NCBI RefSeq assembly: GCF_000383595.1
Contig: NZ_KB911581.1
Coordinates: forward strand, 8,081,519-8,145,518
Length of the DNA: 64,000 nucleotides
Origin: Streptomyces bottropensis ATCC 25435
Lineage (GTDB): Bacteria > Actinomycetota > Actinomycetes > Streptomycetales > Streptomycetaceae
Direction of reading: 5' to 3'
Part shown: one piece after another, positions 1-7,903 of the stretch
Layout of the letters: every line of letters starts with the position of its first letter
How positions within the stretch are numbered: position 1 is the first letter of the stretch
Made by a program: the position numbers and the translations under genes
Notes under the pieces: generated by a model
What the model saw: the letters and a program-made list of their open reading frames with translations, nothing else
Databases searched by the model: none
Told to the model about the DNA's origin: nothing

Positions 1-275
1 GCCGCGGCCTCCTCGACACCGAGGGCGAACAACTGCCGCGCGCCCTCGCCGAGCGCCTCGTACGTCTGCGGGGTCAGCCCGGCGACCGTCTCGCGCAGCC
101 GGTCGAGTTCCATGCCCATCTCCCGGGCCAGCACGGTCAGCCGGGCGGCCCGCTCCCACGCGGCGTCCCGGTCCCGGGAGAGGGCCGCCGCGTGGACGTC
201 GACCTGGTCGGTGCGGTAGCCACGCCGTACGACGTCGAACTCGAAGTCATGGGGTGCCGTCGGTGCGCTGCTCAT
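1..275 (-). CDS. DivIVA-like coiled-coil protein, N-terminal part (runs off window)
   Basis: Partial gene; only the first 91 codons lie in the window, from the ATG at 275-273. The product begins MSSAPTAPHDFEFDVVRRGY and continues with a charged, heptad-like stretch (AWERAARLTVLAREMGMELDRL). The FDVVRRGYRTDQVD motif is the short membrane- or lipid-binding type N-terminus seen in DivIVA/Wag31-like and 'cellulose-binding' coiled-coil proteins of Streptomyces, which act in polar growth and cytoskeletal scaffolding. That role is inferred from family resemblance; the body of the coiled coil is outside the window. Its promoter should lie in 276-495, where I see no convincing -10/-35 pair. Confidence 0.65.
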   Translation of the reverse strand, partial: MSSAPTAPHDFEFDVVRRGYRTDQVDVHAAALSRDRDAAWERAARLTVLAREMGMELDRLRETVAGLTPQTYEALGEGARQLFALGVEEAA

Positions 276-495
276 GCTGGGCCCTCTCCGCCGGACGCAC
301 ACGAAATGATGATTTCGCGCACATCTTGATGTATGGGGCAGAAGTGTTCATAACGCGACACTCCGTGCGGGGGTCACGGGAGAGCCCGACGGGCACGGGA
401 AACCGTCGCGGGAACAGGAGCAGCCGACGGGCACGGACAGCGGACGCGGGCGGCGGACAACAAGCGCGGGCGGCAGGCGCAGGCAGCAGGCGCGG
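276..495. other. Intergenic stretch upstream of the coiled-coil gene
   Basis: This 220-bp stretch separates the coiled-coil gene from the terminator palindrome at 496-547. It has an AT-richer segment around 300-355, the likely place for the promoter of the minus-strand gene, followed by GC-rich low-complexity sequence with repeated GGACGCGGGCGG-like words. No frame in it looks coding. Confidence 0.4.
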
Positions 496-547
496 ACGCG
501 AAGGGCCCGGCCCGGTCTCGTACGAGACCGGGCCGGGCCCTTCGCGT
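496..547. terminator. 52-bp perfect palindrome, probable terminator
   Basis: A perfect palindrome whose arms read ACGCGAAGGGCCCGG... inward to a centre of TCGTACGA. It begins 33 bp past the stop codon of the minus-strand deaminase-SUKH gene, where an intrinsic terminator is expected. There is no T-tract, which is usual for Streptomyces. Being symmetrical, it could work in both directions. A 26-bp stem with no unpaired loop is unusually long, so recombination or a protein-binding role cannot be excluded. Confidence 0.8.
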
Positions 548-579
548 GCGCGTGACGCGGCCGTGTCAGCCGCGACGGA

Positions 580-3264
580 TCACAGCAGTCCGTCCCACAT
601 CTGTTCCAGCAGCACCGACCACCAGCTCTCCGGCGAGGCGAGCGCCGCCGGGTCGAGGGCGGCGAGCTGCGCCTGGAAGTCGACGGTCCAGCGGCCCGCC
701 TGCTCCTGGTTGAGCCCGAACCGCAGCCGCCACATACGGCCGAGCAGGGCCAGGCAGCGCGCGAACTCCGGCAGCCCGGTGTTCACGAACTGCGGCGGTA
801 CGGGCGCCCCGCCCGGTCCCGCCTCCACCGGCACGGCCACGATGTTCGCCGTGCCGTACTGGACACACAGCGCCTTGCCGAAGTCGCTGCCCATCACCAG
901 GTACGAGCCCGAGTCGGCCGCCGGCTGCACCCCTCGCTCCTGGGCCAGCTCCGCCAGCGTCGGCACCGGACGGCCCGGCTGGGCCTGCGCCCAGAAGAAC
1001 GGGCCCATGTCGACCGGCAGTCCGGCCACGACCAGCGTGTGCGCCACGATCGGCGGGACGCCCTGCCGCGACACCGCCTGCTGGTCGAACCGGAACACCC
1101 CCGGCCCGAACACCGCCGCCAGCTCCTGCCCGATCGCCTCCGGCGGGATCGGCGGCGCCGGCTGCACCGGGTGCAAGGGCGCCCGCACCGGCGCGTGCCG
1201 GGCCGGACCGTCCGCCACCTGGTGCAACTCGCCCTGGTGCGCGATGAGCTGGGCCATGCCCTGCTGCCGGCTCGCGTGGTCCTTGCCGTACGGGGCGATG
1301 GACGTGATGCGGGCGTTCGGCCACTGCTCACGGATCATCCGCGCGCAGTACGCACCCGGCAGCTCGCAGGACTCCAGCTCCGTGTGCAGCTCCAGCACCG
1401 CCTCCGGCGGGATGTTCATGCCACGCAGCTCATGGAAGATCTGCCACTCCGGGTGCGGCGTTCCGGGCGCCGAACGCCGGATCACCTGCTGCTCGGAGCC
1501 GTCCGGCGCCCGGAACCGCAGCACGGCCTGGTAGCCGGGCCCGACGGTCGGCTGACCGGCGGGCGGCTGCGGATAGCCGTACGCCGGCGGCGCGCCCATC
1601 GGCGGCCCGGGCACCGGCCCGGGCTGCCCCGGCATCCCGGGATGGGCCCCCGGCGGCATCCCGGGCGCCCCCGGACCGCCGACCGCAGGCCCGGCCAGCA
1701 TCGTCTCGGCGTGGTGCACCGGACCGCGAGCACCAGGCCCGCCCGGCTGACCCGGAGCACCGGGGTGACCGGGAGCGCCGGGCATGCCAGGAGCCCCCGG
1801 CTGGCCCGGAGCCCCGGGCGGACCCGGCGGCTGCGGCGCGCCCGGACCACCCACGGCGGGCCCGGCGAGCATCGTCGCCGCGTGGTGCATACCGCCGGCG
1901 GGCGTACCCCCGGGCGGATTCGGCACCCCGGGGGCGCCCGGCCCACCGGGCTGCCCCGGAGCACCGGGAAGACTCTCGGGCCCGTTCGGGCCGAGCGCGG
2001 AGACCATCTGGGTCGGCACGTACCCGCCCGCCGGGGTGCCCGGCGCACCGGGCCCGGACGGCGGCGGAGGCGTACCTCCCGGACGGGCACCCGGAGTCCC
2101 CGGGGTACCGGGCGGAGCCGGGGGCGGCGGCGCACCGGCCCCACCGCCCCGGCGCGGCGGCGGCGCCGCCTTGCTCGTGGCGGCGTCGGCGATGTCACCG
2201 GCATGCGGCGGCAGCGGACGCCCCGGCGGCGGAGTACCGGGACCCTGCGGGCCAGCCGGCCCCTGCGGATACCCGTAGGACTGCGCACCCGGCGGCGGCG
2301 TCCCGGGCCCCGACGGCGGTTGCTGCTGCTGTTGCTGCGAAGGGGCGCCCGGCGCGGAGCCGGGGCTGCCCAGGGCCGGCGACACGGCCGTCCTGGGAAG
2401 CTGGCTGCCGCCGGAGATCAGCGCGGTCTGCGCGTCCGGCAGCGCGTTGGGCGCCGGAGCGTCGTCCTCGTCGCTCACCTCGGTCAGCTGCCGCGCGAAC
2501 ACCGTCTCCGGCAGCGGCACCGAACGGTCGTCCTCGGCATCGGCGTTGGTGTCCGTACCGGCCCACGGGGTCGCCCCGTCGGGCACCCCCGGCACCGCGT
2601 CGTGCGGCTCGGTCACCCTCGGCGGCGGCACCGCGTCGCGCACCTCGTCCTCCGGCGACGCGGCGGCCGGCCACGGCGTGGCGTCGGCCGGCGCGGCAGG
2701 CACCCCACGGCCGGCCGAGGGTGCCTGACCCACCGGCCCCGCCATCGTCTCGGGCAGCGAACCACCGCCCCCGGACCCGGCCCCGGACGCCCCGTTGGCG
2801 CCCACGGCCCCGCCCGTACCGTCGGCCGCGGCGGACGCCGCACGGGACCCGGCGCCGTCGGACGCGCCCGCGCCCGCGCGGTGATCCGGAATCCCCAGCC
2901 TGTCCGCCGCGTCCTGCAACCACTCCGGCGGAGTCAGCAGGAACGACGTCTGGTTCAGGTCCACCCGGGCCGCGGGTGCCGGCGCGGCGGCCGGAACCTC
3001 GTCCGCCCGGCCGTACTCCTCCTCGAAGCGGCGGATCACCTCACCCACCGGCAGCGACGGCCACAGCGTGGCGTCCCCGCTGTCCCGGGCGATCACCAGC
3101 CGCTGCGCGCCACCGTCCGAACGCGGACCGTCCGCCCGGTCCTCCGCCCACACCACGAACCCGAGCTCGAACTCCCGAACCCGCACCTCACGGTGCTGAT
3201 AGGCCGGCAGATCCCCGTTGATCCACTCCTCGGCGCGCTCCTGCGCCTGAGCGAACGTCACCAT
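580..3264 (-). CDS. Deaminase-like / SUKH-4 immunity-family fusion with collagen-like linker
   Basis: An 894-aa protein. I take the ATG at 3264-3262 (MVTFAQAQERAEEW) because a GGGGGAGTG ribosome site lies just upstream; the reading frame stays open further 5' but into the previous gene. Residues 1-95 form a small conserved N-terminal domain. Residues ~100-560 are Pro/Gly/Ala-rich, including about eleven consecutive Gly-X-Y triplets and two copies of an HHAxTMLAGPAVGG unit. Residues ~580-690 resemble nucleic-acid/nucleotide deaminases of the XOO_2897 type: H627-x-E629, C633 and C640 (LHTELESC, PGAYC) are the likely zinc and catalytic residues. Residues ~706-894 match the SUKH-4 immunity family. 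No signal peptide or secretion domain is visible, so it is probably cytoplasmic. Only 7 bp separate it from the WHH-SUKH gene upstream, so the two are cotranscribed. Families were recognised by eye; the function of the fusion is unknown. Confidence 0.75.
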   Translation of the reverse strand: MVTFAQAQERAEEWINGDLPAYQHREVRVREFELGFVVWAEDRADGPRSDGGAQRLVIARDSGDATLWPSLPVGEVIRRFEEEYGRADEVPAAAPAPAARVDLNQTSFLLTPPEWLQDAADRLGIPDHRAGAGASDGAGSRAASAAADGTGGAVGANGASGAGSGGGGSLPETMAGPVGQAPSAGRGVPAAPADATPWPAAASPEDEVRDAVPPPRVTEPHDAVPGVPDGATPWAGTDTNADAEDDRSVPLPETVFARQLTEVSDEDDAPAPNALPDAQTALISGGSQLPRTAVSPALGSPGSAPGAPSQQQQQQPPSGPGTPPPGAQSYGYPQGPAGPQGPGTPPPGRPLPPHAGDIADAATSKAAPPPRRGGGAGAPPPPAPPGTPGTPGARPGGTPPPPSGPGAPGTPAGGYVPTQMVSALGPNGPESLPGAPGQPGGPGAPGVPNPPGGTPAGGMHHAATMLAGPAVGGPGAPQPPGPPGAPGQPGAPGMPGAPGHPGAPGQPGGPGARGPVHHAETMLAGPAVGGPGAPGMPPGAHPGMPGQPGPVPGPPMGAPPAYGYPQPPAGQPTVGPGYQAVLRFRAPDGSEQQVIRRSAPGTPHPEWQIFHELRGMNIPPEAVLELHTELESCELPGAYCARMIREQWPNARITSIAPYGKDHASRQQGMAQLIAHQGELHQVADGPARHAPVRAPLHPVQPAPPIPPEAIGQELAAVFGPGVFRFDQQAVSRQGVPPIVAHTLVVAGLPVDMGPFFWAQAQPGRPVPTLAELAQERGVQPAADSGSYLVMGSDFGKALCVQYGTANIVAVPVEAGPGGAPVPPQFVNTGLPEFARCLALLGRMWRLRFGLNQEQAGRWTVDFQAQLAALDPAALASPESWWSVLLEQMWDGLL

Positions 3265-3271
3265 CGAAAAC

Positions 3272-4282
3272 TCACTCCCCCACCGAAGACACGGCAGCGC
3301 CCGCGGCGACCGGCACGGCATGTGCGAAGCCACCGTCCACCATCAGGTTCGCCACCGTCTCCAACTCCGGCGGATTGCCGGCCAGCCGGGACAGGAACGC
3401 GTCGAAGTCCGCACCCGCGGGGAGCAGCAGCCGCTCCACCCGCTCGGCCGGCGGCCACGACGGATCGACGTCACGGGCGTCGTCGTACGCGCAGAACCAG
3501 ACCGACCCGATCCGGTCGCCCTTCACCTTCACCGCGAGAATCCCGCCCTGCGCGAACGCGACCGCCAGGTAGTCCTTGGTGAGATGGTCCCGCAGGCACT
3601 TGTTGACGTACACCAGGTCGTTGACCGCGGCCTCGTCCCGCACCGTGAAGAACGGCTGATCGACCAGCAGCCCCAGCTCCGCGTCCAGCGCCGCCCCGAC
3701 CGGGGCGCAACCGCCCGCCGCCTTCAGGAACGACCGGTACGCACCCGGCAGCCGGTACCCGAGATCCTCCTCGACCCCCTGCACCTGCGCCTCGGTCACC
3801 GCGACCGCCGACGACTTCGGCAGCCCGAAGTGCGCCGGCCGGGTCTCCTGCAACGGCCTCGTGCCCCGCTTGTGCTGGTCCACGCGCGCCGTCGCGATAC
3901 CACCGTGATGCCGCAGCAACGCCTTCACCTCGACCGGCACCAGCTCCAGCCGCCGGCCACCCGGCGCGTGATGCCACGTCCAGCCGTGCGGCGTCGCCAC
4001 CGGCGGGATCGTGTCCCACAGCTCGTGCCCCGTCGCCGCCAGCGCCGCGTTCGCGGACACGTAGTCCGTCAACCGCAGCTCGTCCACCCCGAAACCCTCC
4101 GGGGGATCGGCGATCTCCGCCGCGGCGCGCGCGTAGGGCGAGAAGTCCGGATAGCCGTGCGCGTCAACACGGACACCCCTCGGATGACGCGCGGCCCGGA
4201 CGGGGTCCGGAAACTGCACGACCTGCCCGGCGTAGGCCGCGTTCGGCGGCGCGGCTTGCTGCCCGAGCCGACCTGTCGTCAT
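3272..4282 (-). CDS. WHH (HNH/Endo VII) nuclease-like / SMI1-KNR4 (SUKH-1) fusion protein
   Basis: A 336-aa protein starting at the ATG at 4282-4280. Residues ~35-130 carry a WHH-type nuclease signature of the HNH/Endonuclease VII superfamily: a VDAHGYPDF segment, W103-H104-H105, then ELVP and RHHGG with H125/H126. These are the catalytic and metal-binding histidines in that family. Residues ~162-320 form an SMI1/KNR4 domain (VEEDLGYRLPGAYRSFLKAAGG), the SUKH-1 fold that normally neutralises nuclease toxins. Toxin-type and immunity-type domains therefore sit in one chain. It is the first gene of a two-gene operon with the deaminase-SUKH-4 gene and is divergent from the YwqJ-type deaminase gene. 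Whether the nuclease is active, or is held off in cis by the SUKH domain, cannot be told from sequence. Confidence 0.75.
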   Translation of the reverse strand: MTTGRLGQQAAPPNAAYAGQVVQFPDPVRAARHPRGVRVDAHGYPDFSPYARAAAEIADPPEGFGVDELRLTDYVSANAALAATGHELWDTIPPVATPHGWTWHHAPGGRRLELVPVEVKALLRHHGGIATARVDQHKRGTRPLQETRPAHFGLPKSSAVAVTEAQVQGVEEDLGYRLPGAYRSFLKAAGGCAPVGAALDAELGLLVDQPFFTVRDEAAVNDLVYVNKCLRDHLTKDYLAVAFAQGGILAVKVKGDRIGSVWFCAYDDARDVDPSWPPAERVERLLLPAGADFDAFLSRLAGNPPELETVANLMVDGGFAHAVPVAAGAAVSSVGE

Positions 4283-4606
4283 GGCGGTAGCCCCCTGCGG
4301 CGTTCTGTGTGACCTGCTCTGGCTGCGATGTCGCTCTGTCGTACCGCTCCCCGACAGCGGAAAAGACCCCTATACGGCCCCTTCCGCCCGCCCTCGATCG
4401 CAAGACCGAATGGATCGCGGTTGTCGACAGCCTATGCGGTACGGCGACACCGGTCACCGGGCCTCTGCTTCCGTGACCAGCCGTCACGCCACCCTCACGG
4501 AACGCCGAAGCCCGGGCGTGTCGAACTGCCCCAGCTTCCGCACGGGCCACGCAGTTTGGCACTCTGTGTCCCCTGGCGGGGTAGGTAACAGGAGGGGATC
4601 ACGTTC
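4283..4606. promoter_or_regulatory. Divergent intergenic region of the toxin/immunity-domain cluster
   Basis: These 324 bp between two divergent start codons must hold promoters for both the minus-strand fusion operon and the plus-strand deaminase. A clear ribosome site (AACAGGAGGGG, 4588-4598) serves the plus-strand gene. A TTGGCA at 4556-4561 could be a -35 box, but no well-spaced -10 follows, so I do not call a promoter. Nothing in the stretch looks coding. Confidence 0.5.
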
Positions 4607-5107
4607 ATGAGCGCGACGCAGGCGGGACCTTCGGGCGACCCCCGCATCGGCTGGAGCACCGCGGAACAGCCGCACGCCCCCGCCCTCCTTCACCGCCGCG
4701 ACGGCATCCTGCCGACCGTGGCCGCGGCCCTCTCCGTACGCGGCGAGACCCTCACCGGCACCGCCGCCCGGGGTGACCACCCCCCGCCGCTGCACCCGCT
4801 GGTCCAGGATTTCCTCGACTCCCTCGCCACCGCACAGCGCGCCCGCTTCACCGGCCGCTGCGCCGAGGCCATCCTGATCTCCCGCCACATCACCACCGCA
4901 GACGCGGCCCGCAGCAGACGCGCCGCCCGCAGACCCATGTCCAACGGCGAGGCCCGCAAGGCCCTCAAGCAGGCCAAACTCACCACCCGCCACATCCGTG
5001 AGGACGGCGACCCCCTCCACGGCGCCTTCGCCACCCCCTGCCGCTCCTGCGCGGCGCTCAGCGCCCACTTCGGCGTCCGCGTCGTGGACCCGGCACGGGA
5101 CAACTGA
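4607..5107 (+). CDS. YwqJ-related putative nucleic-acid/nucleotide deaminase
   Basis: A 166-aa protein from the ATG at 4607, well placed after an AGGAGGGG ribosome site. It has the two metal-binding motifs of the deaminase fold: C85-A86-E87 (GRCAEAILISRH) and P144-C145-x-x-C148 (TPCRSCAALSAHFG). That is the pattern of the YwqJ family, usually found as the C-terminal toxin tip of polymorphic toxins. Here the deaminase is nearly the whole protein, with no LXG, WXG, RHS or signal sequence, so it looks like a free-standing intracellular enzyme. A SUKH-3 gene follows after 214 bp on the same strand, the usual immunity partner. Substrate unknown. The call is by motif and overall resemblance to Streptomyces proteins of this name. 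Confidence 0.75.
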   Translation: MSATQAGPSGDPRIGWSTAEQPHAPALLHRRDGILPTVAAALSVRGETLTGTAARGDHPPPLHPLVQDFLDSLATAQRARFTGRCAEAILISRHITTADAARSRRAARRPMSNGEARKALKQAKLTTRHIREDGDPLHGAFATPCRSCAALSAHFGVRVVDPARDN

Positions 5108-5239
5108 GCCCGGCCACGGAGCCGGCGGGCCATCGCGAAACCGTCCCCGCCAGGAACCCCTCTCCCGGAGATCGCGTCAGAACACAGGAACCGCTCCGGA
5201 ACCCCGGAACCCCCCGACACGCCAGGACCCCGGCCGCTC

Positions 5240-5311
5240 CCCGACCCGAGTTCGAACCACCGCCGAACCCCCGACGAACCCCCGCAGAGCCGCCGACGAA
5301 CCCCCGACGAA
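5240..5311. repeat. Short direct repeats of CGACGAACCCCCG upstream of the SUKH-3 gene
   Basis: The gap between the deaminase and SUKH-3 genes carries several close copies of a CCGACGAACCCCCG-like word in a few tens of bases. They might be regulatory half-sites or slippage products. No function can be assigned. Confidence 0.4.
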
Positions 5312-5321
5312 CAAAGGGCAG

Positions 5322-5816
5322 ATGCACACCGACCGCACCTCCACCACCCGCTTCTCCGTCCCCGTCGACGCCGCCCTGCGCGCCGCCGGATGGCAGCCGG
5401 GACGCTGGGACATAAAGCAGGCCGAGTTCTGGGCCGACACCCTGCGCGAGCACACCTCCCCCGCCGGCCACCGCCACGCGGTCTTCCCGGCCGCCGTCGA
5501 GGCCTGGGCCGAATTCGGCGGCCTCCACCTCACCGCCCAGGGCCCCGGTCGCCGGCTCGCCCCCGCCGACCTCCACCTCGACCCGCTGCACGGCCTCCAC
5601 ATGGCCCGCACCCTCGGCGACCTCGGCCGCGCCCTCGACACCGAGGTCTGCCCCCTCGGCCACGAGACCGCCACCCGCGCCCTCATCGCCATCGACGCCG
5701 AGGGCCGCACCTACGCCCTCGACCACACCGGCGACTGGTACCTCGGCCCCACCATCGACTCGGCGCTCACCACGCTCCTGACCGGCACCGACCCCACCCG
5801 CCTCACCGCCACCTGA
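5322..5816 (+). CDS. SUKH-3 domain immunity-family protein
   Basis: A 164-aa protein from the ATG at 5322. The frame is open further upstream, but the sequence before this ATG is repetitive and codon-atypical, so I use this start. The pattern AALRAAGWQPGR, FWADTL, AVEAWAEFGGL, then LHLDP, TEVCPLGHE and a C-terminal GRTYALDHTGDWYLG run is that of the SUKH-3 family. SUKH proteins bind and neutralise nuclease or deaminase toxins in polymorphic toxin systems. It lies downstream of the YwqJ-type deaminase on the same strand, as expected of a toxin-immunity pair. The two are probably one transcript, though the 214-bp gap leaves room for a separate promoter. Cytoplasmic; no signal peptide or membrane segment. 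Confidence 0.75.
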   Translation: MHTDRTSTTRFSVPVDAALRAAGWQPGRWDIKQAEFWADTLREHTSPAGHRHAVFPAAVEAWAEFGGLHLTAQGPGRRLAPADLHLDPLHGLHMARTLGDLGRALDTEVCPLGHETATRALIAIDAEGRTYALDHTGDWYLGPTIDSALTTLLTGTDPTRLTAT

Positions 5817-5967
5817 ACACACGCACGCACGGACGCACGGACTCAACCGAACGACCCACGCCCACCCGACGCCCGCGAACAGGCGGCCGGGCCCGGCCGC
5901 ACCCCCCAAGCGCGCAAGCGCCGGCGCGCGCACCACACGCCCCCACCGGCCACCCCGCGCGGAAGCC

Positions 5968-7311
5968 CTACGACGCCGGAATCACCGCCGACACCCGGAA
6001 CCCCCCGGCGTCCGTGGGCCCGGACACGAAAACTCCCCCCAGCTCGGCCACCCGCTCCTTCATGCCGAGCAACCCGTTCCCCCCGCTCGGCAGCCGTGCC
6101 GCGCCCGCCGCACCCGGCACCGGCGGCGCCCCGTTCTCCACCTGCATCGCTATCTCCGCCGCCCGATGCGCGAGCCGCACCTGCGCCTTCGCCCCCGCCG
6201 CGTGCTTGTGCACGTTCGTCAGCGCCTCCTGCACCACCCGGTACGCCGTCTGCTCCACCTCCGCCGCGTACACCCGCACCTCCCCCTCCACCGACAGCTC
6301 GACCACCATCCCCGCCGCCGCCGACTGCCCCACCAACGCCTCCAGCTCGGCCAGACACGGCCCCTCACCGGCCTCGTCCTCGGCCCGCGAAGCCGCCGCC
6401 GCGGCAGCGGCCCCCACCGCCGCCAGCGGCACGGGCACCGGCGCCGGCTCCACCCGCGCCATCGACGAGAACCCCTCACCCGACCGCAGCACCCCGAGCA
6501 TCTCCCGCAACTCGGTCAACGCCTGCCGCCCCATGTCCCCCACGAGCGCCGCGTTCCGCACGGCCTTCTCCGGATCCTTCCGCGCCACGGCCTGCAACGC
6601 CGCCGCGTGCACCACCATCAACGACACCCGGTGCGCGACCACGTCATGCATCTCCCGGGCGATCCGGGTCCGCTCCTCCCCCCGAGCCCATTCCGCCCGC
6701 TCCTCCGCCCGCTCCGCGAGCAGCTGCAACTCCCGCTCCAGCGAATCCGCCCGCTCCCGCAGACTCTCCATCAACCGCCGACGCGCCCCGACGTACAGCC
6801 CCAGCAGCACCGGCGGCGCCGTCAGCCCGATCGCCATCGTCGACGCCAGGAACAGCGCGAACGCGTCCCCGCCACCGACCGCCCCGTCCCCCTGCAGGTC
6901 GCTCTGCGTCGCCTGCACGAACCACACGATGAACACACCGGCGAACGCCATCCCCGACAACGCCCCGATGATCCGCCGCGGCGCCTCCGACGCCGCCAAC
7001 GTGTACAGCCCCACGAGCCCCATCAGGTAGCCCATCTGAGCGGGCGCGACAGCGATGAAGACCAGCACGACCGCGACGGGCCACATCCGCCGCACCAACA
7101 GCACCGACCCGGCGAGCGCCCCGAACGCGACCCCCACGGCCTCCGGCAACGCGGCGTTCCGCGCGAACGCGACACCCTCCACCGCGCACTCGACCGCCGA
7201 CATCAGCGCCAGCCCACCGTCCAGCAGCATCCCCCGCCGCCGCTCCCACCACCACGGCCCGGCTCCATCCCCCAACCCGGCCGCGGTGTGGTCTTCCCCC
7301 GTCGTGGTCAT
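5968..7311 (-). CDS. Two-component sensor histidine kinase (HisKA_3, NarL/DesK type)
   Basis: A 447-aa membrane kinase from the ATG at 7311-7309. Residues ~28-175 hold about five or six hydrophobic segments forming the sensor. A coiled-coil linker (~178-210) leads to the dimerisation/phosphoacceptor helix RTRIAREMHDVVAH with H222 as the phosphorylated histidine. The ATPase domain follows, with N-box (VVQEALTNVHKHA) and G-box (GGNGLLGMKERVAELGG) motifs near the C-terminus. An Ala/Glu-rich stretch (~290-330) lies between them. Such kinases normally pair with a LuxR-type response regulator, but none is adjacent; the nearest in the window is at 24386-25168. It is therefore an orphan here. Signal unknown. 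It converges on the SUKH-3 gene. Confidence 0.9.
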   Translation of the reverse strand: MTTTGEDHTAAGLGDGAGPWWWERRRGMLLDGGLALMSAVECAVEGVAFARNAALPEAVGVAFGALAGSVLLVRRMWPVAVVLVFIAVAPAQMGYLMGLVGLYTLAASEAPRRIIGALSGMAFAGVFIVWFVQATQSDLQGDGAVGGGDAFALFLASTMAIGLTAPPVLLGLYVGARRRLMESLRERADSLERELQLLAERAEERAEWARGEERTRIAREMHDVVAHRVSLMVVHAAALQAVARKDPEKAVRNAALVGDMGRQALTELREMLGVLRSGEGFSSMARVEPAPVPVPLAAVGAAAAAAASRAEDEAGEGPCLAELEALVGQSAAAGMVVELSVEGEVRVYAAEVEQTAYRVVQEALTNVHKHAAGAKAQVRLAHRAAEIAMQVENGAPPVPGAAGAARLPSGGNGLLGMKERVAELGGVFVSGPTDAGGFRVSAVIPAS

Positions 7312-7706
7312 GACCCAAGCCTACGTTCGAGCGCCCCCGCTTTTCCGGCGAGTTTCCCGTACTGGCCTACACCACGCCACACATTCGAACAGAAGCGAAA
7401 CCACCCGGTATCCCTCGAACTGCTGGATCGCCTACCGTTCGATCCCGGAACGGCTCATTCCGCCCGGCCGCGGTATGCCCGTGGCGCACACCAACGGCAA
7501 GTCCCTACCGGGCCGAGGGCTCCAAGGACGGGCCCCACCGCCGTACCGAGGTCCCGTGAGTCGGCACGGGCGCGACCCGTCAGGGCCGCCTCGGCATCCA
7601 CGTCGCCAGAGCGCCGCCTATACCGGCGCACGGAAGGCGCCTGGTACGGCATAGTAGAAGGCGCCACTCGACGACCTGGCCAATTGTCCGGTTCAGTCGA
7701 AAATAA
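7312..7706. other. Non-coding stretch between kinase and tRNA
   Basis: About 395 bp that should contain the kinase promoter (minus) and the tRNA promoter (plus). No frame has convincing codon usage, and I could not find a promoter close to consensus. A short inverted repeat (GGCGCCTGG...AAGGCGCC) lies near 7637-7664. Confidence 0.4.
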
Positions 7707-7778
7707 TCCCCTGTGGTGTAATTGGCAGCACTGTGGCTTTTGGTGCCATATGTCCGGGTTCGAGTCCTGGCGGGGGAG
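7707..7778 (+). tRNA. tRNA-Gln (anticodon TTG)
   Basis: A full cloverleaf can be folded. The acceptor stem is TCCCCTG (7707-7713) with CGGGGGA (7771-7777), including one G-T pair. The anticodon stem GTGGC/GCCAT carries a seven-base loop TTTTGGT, giving anticodon TTG, which reads CAA (Gln). The T-arm has GTCCGGGTTCGAGTCCTGG. The discriminator is G7778, and CCA is encoded at 7779-7781. A hairpin follows immediately. Confidence 0.95.
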
Positions 7779-7790
7779 CCAAGCTCAGTT

Positions 7791-7824
7791 CGGGTCCTGA
7801 CCCAGCGACACGGGTCAGGACCCG
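7791..7824 (+). terminator. Hairpin after tRNA-Gln
   Basis: A perfect 13-bp stem (CGGGTCCTGACCC with its complement) around an 8-nt loop, starting 9 bp after the encoded CCA of the tRNA. It is most simply the tRNA terminator and separates it from glmU, which starts 80 bp further on. Confidence 0.8.
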
Positions 7825-7903
7825 ACGCACATTTCCCCCTCACAACGCCCCGGTATCCTGCGGATGTCCACACCCCACACATCCACAGCCGAAGGGCATC
7901 CCC

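Noticed and set aside
580..1324. Open frames opposite or out of frame with the SUKH-4 domain
   Set aside because: They are Arg/Gly/Ala-rich translations typical of shifted frames in GC-rich genes; the accepted frame has a recognisable SUKH-4 domain.
1560..2330. Repeated GC-rich words that look like a repeat array
   Set aside because: They are the coding sequence of Gly-Ala-Pro-Gly triplets in the linker of the deaminase-SUKH protein. There are no constant repeats with unique spacers, so not a CRISPR array.
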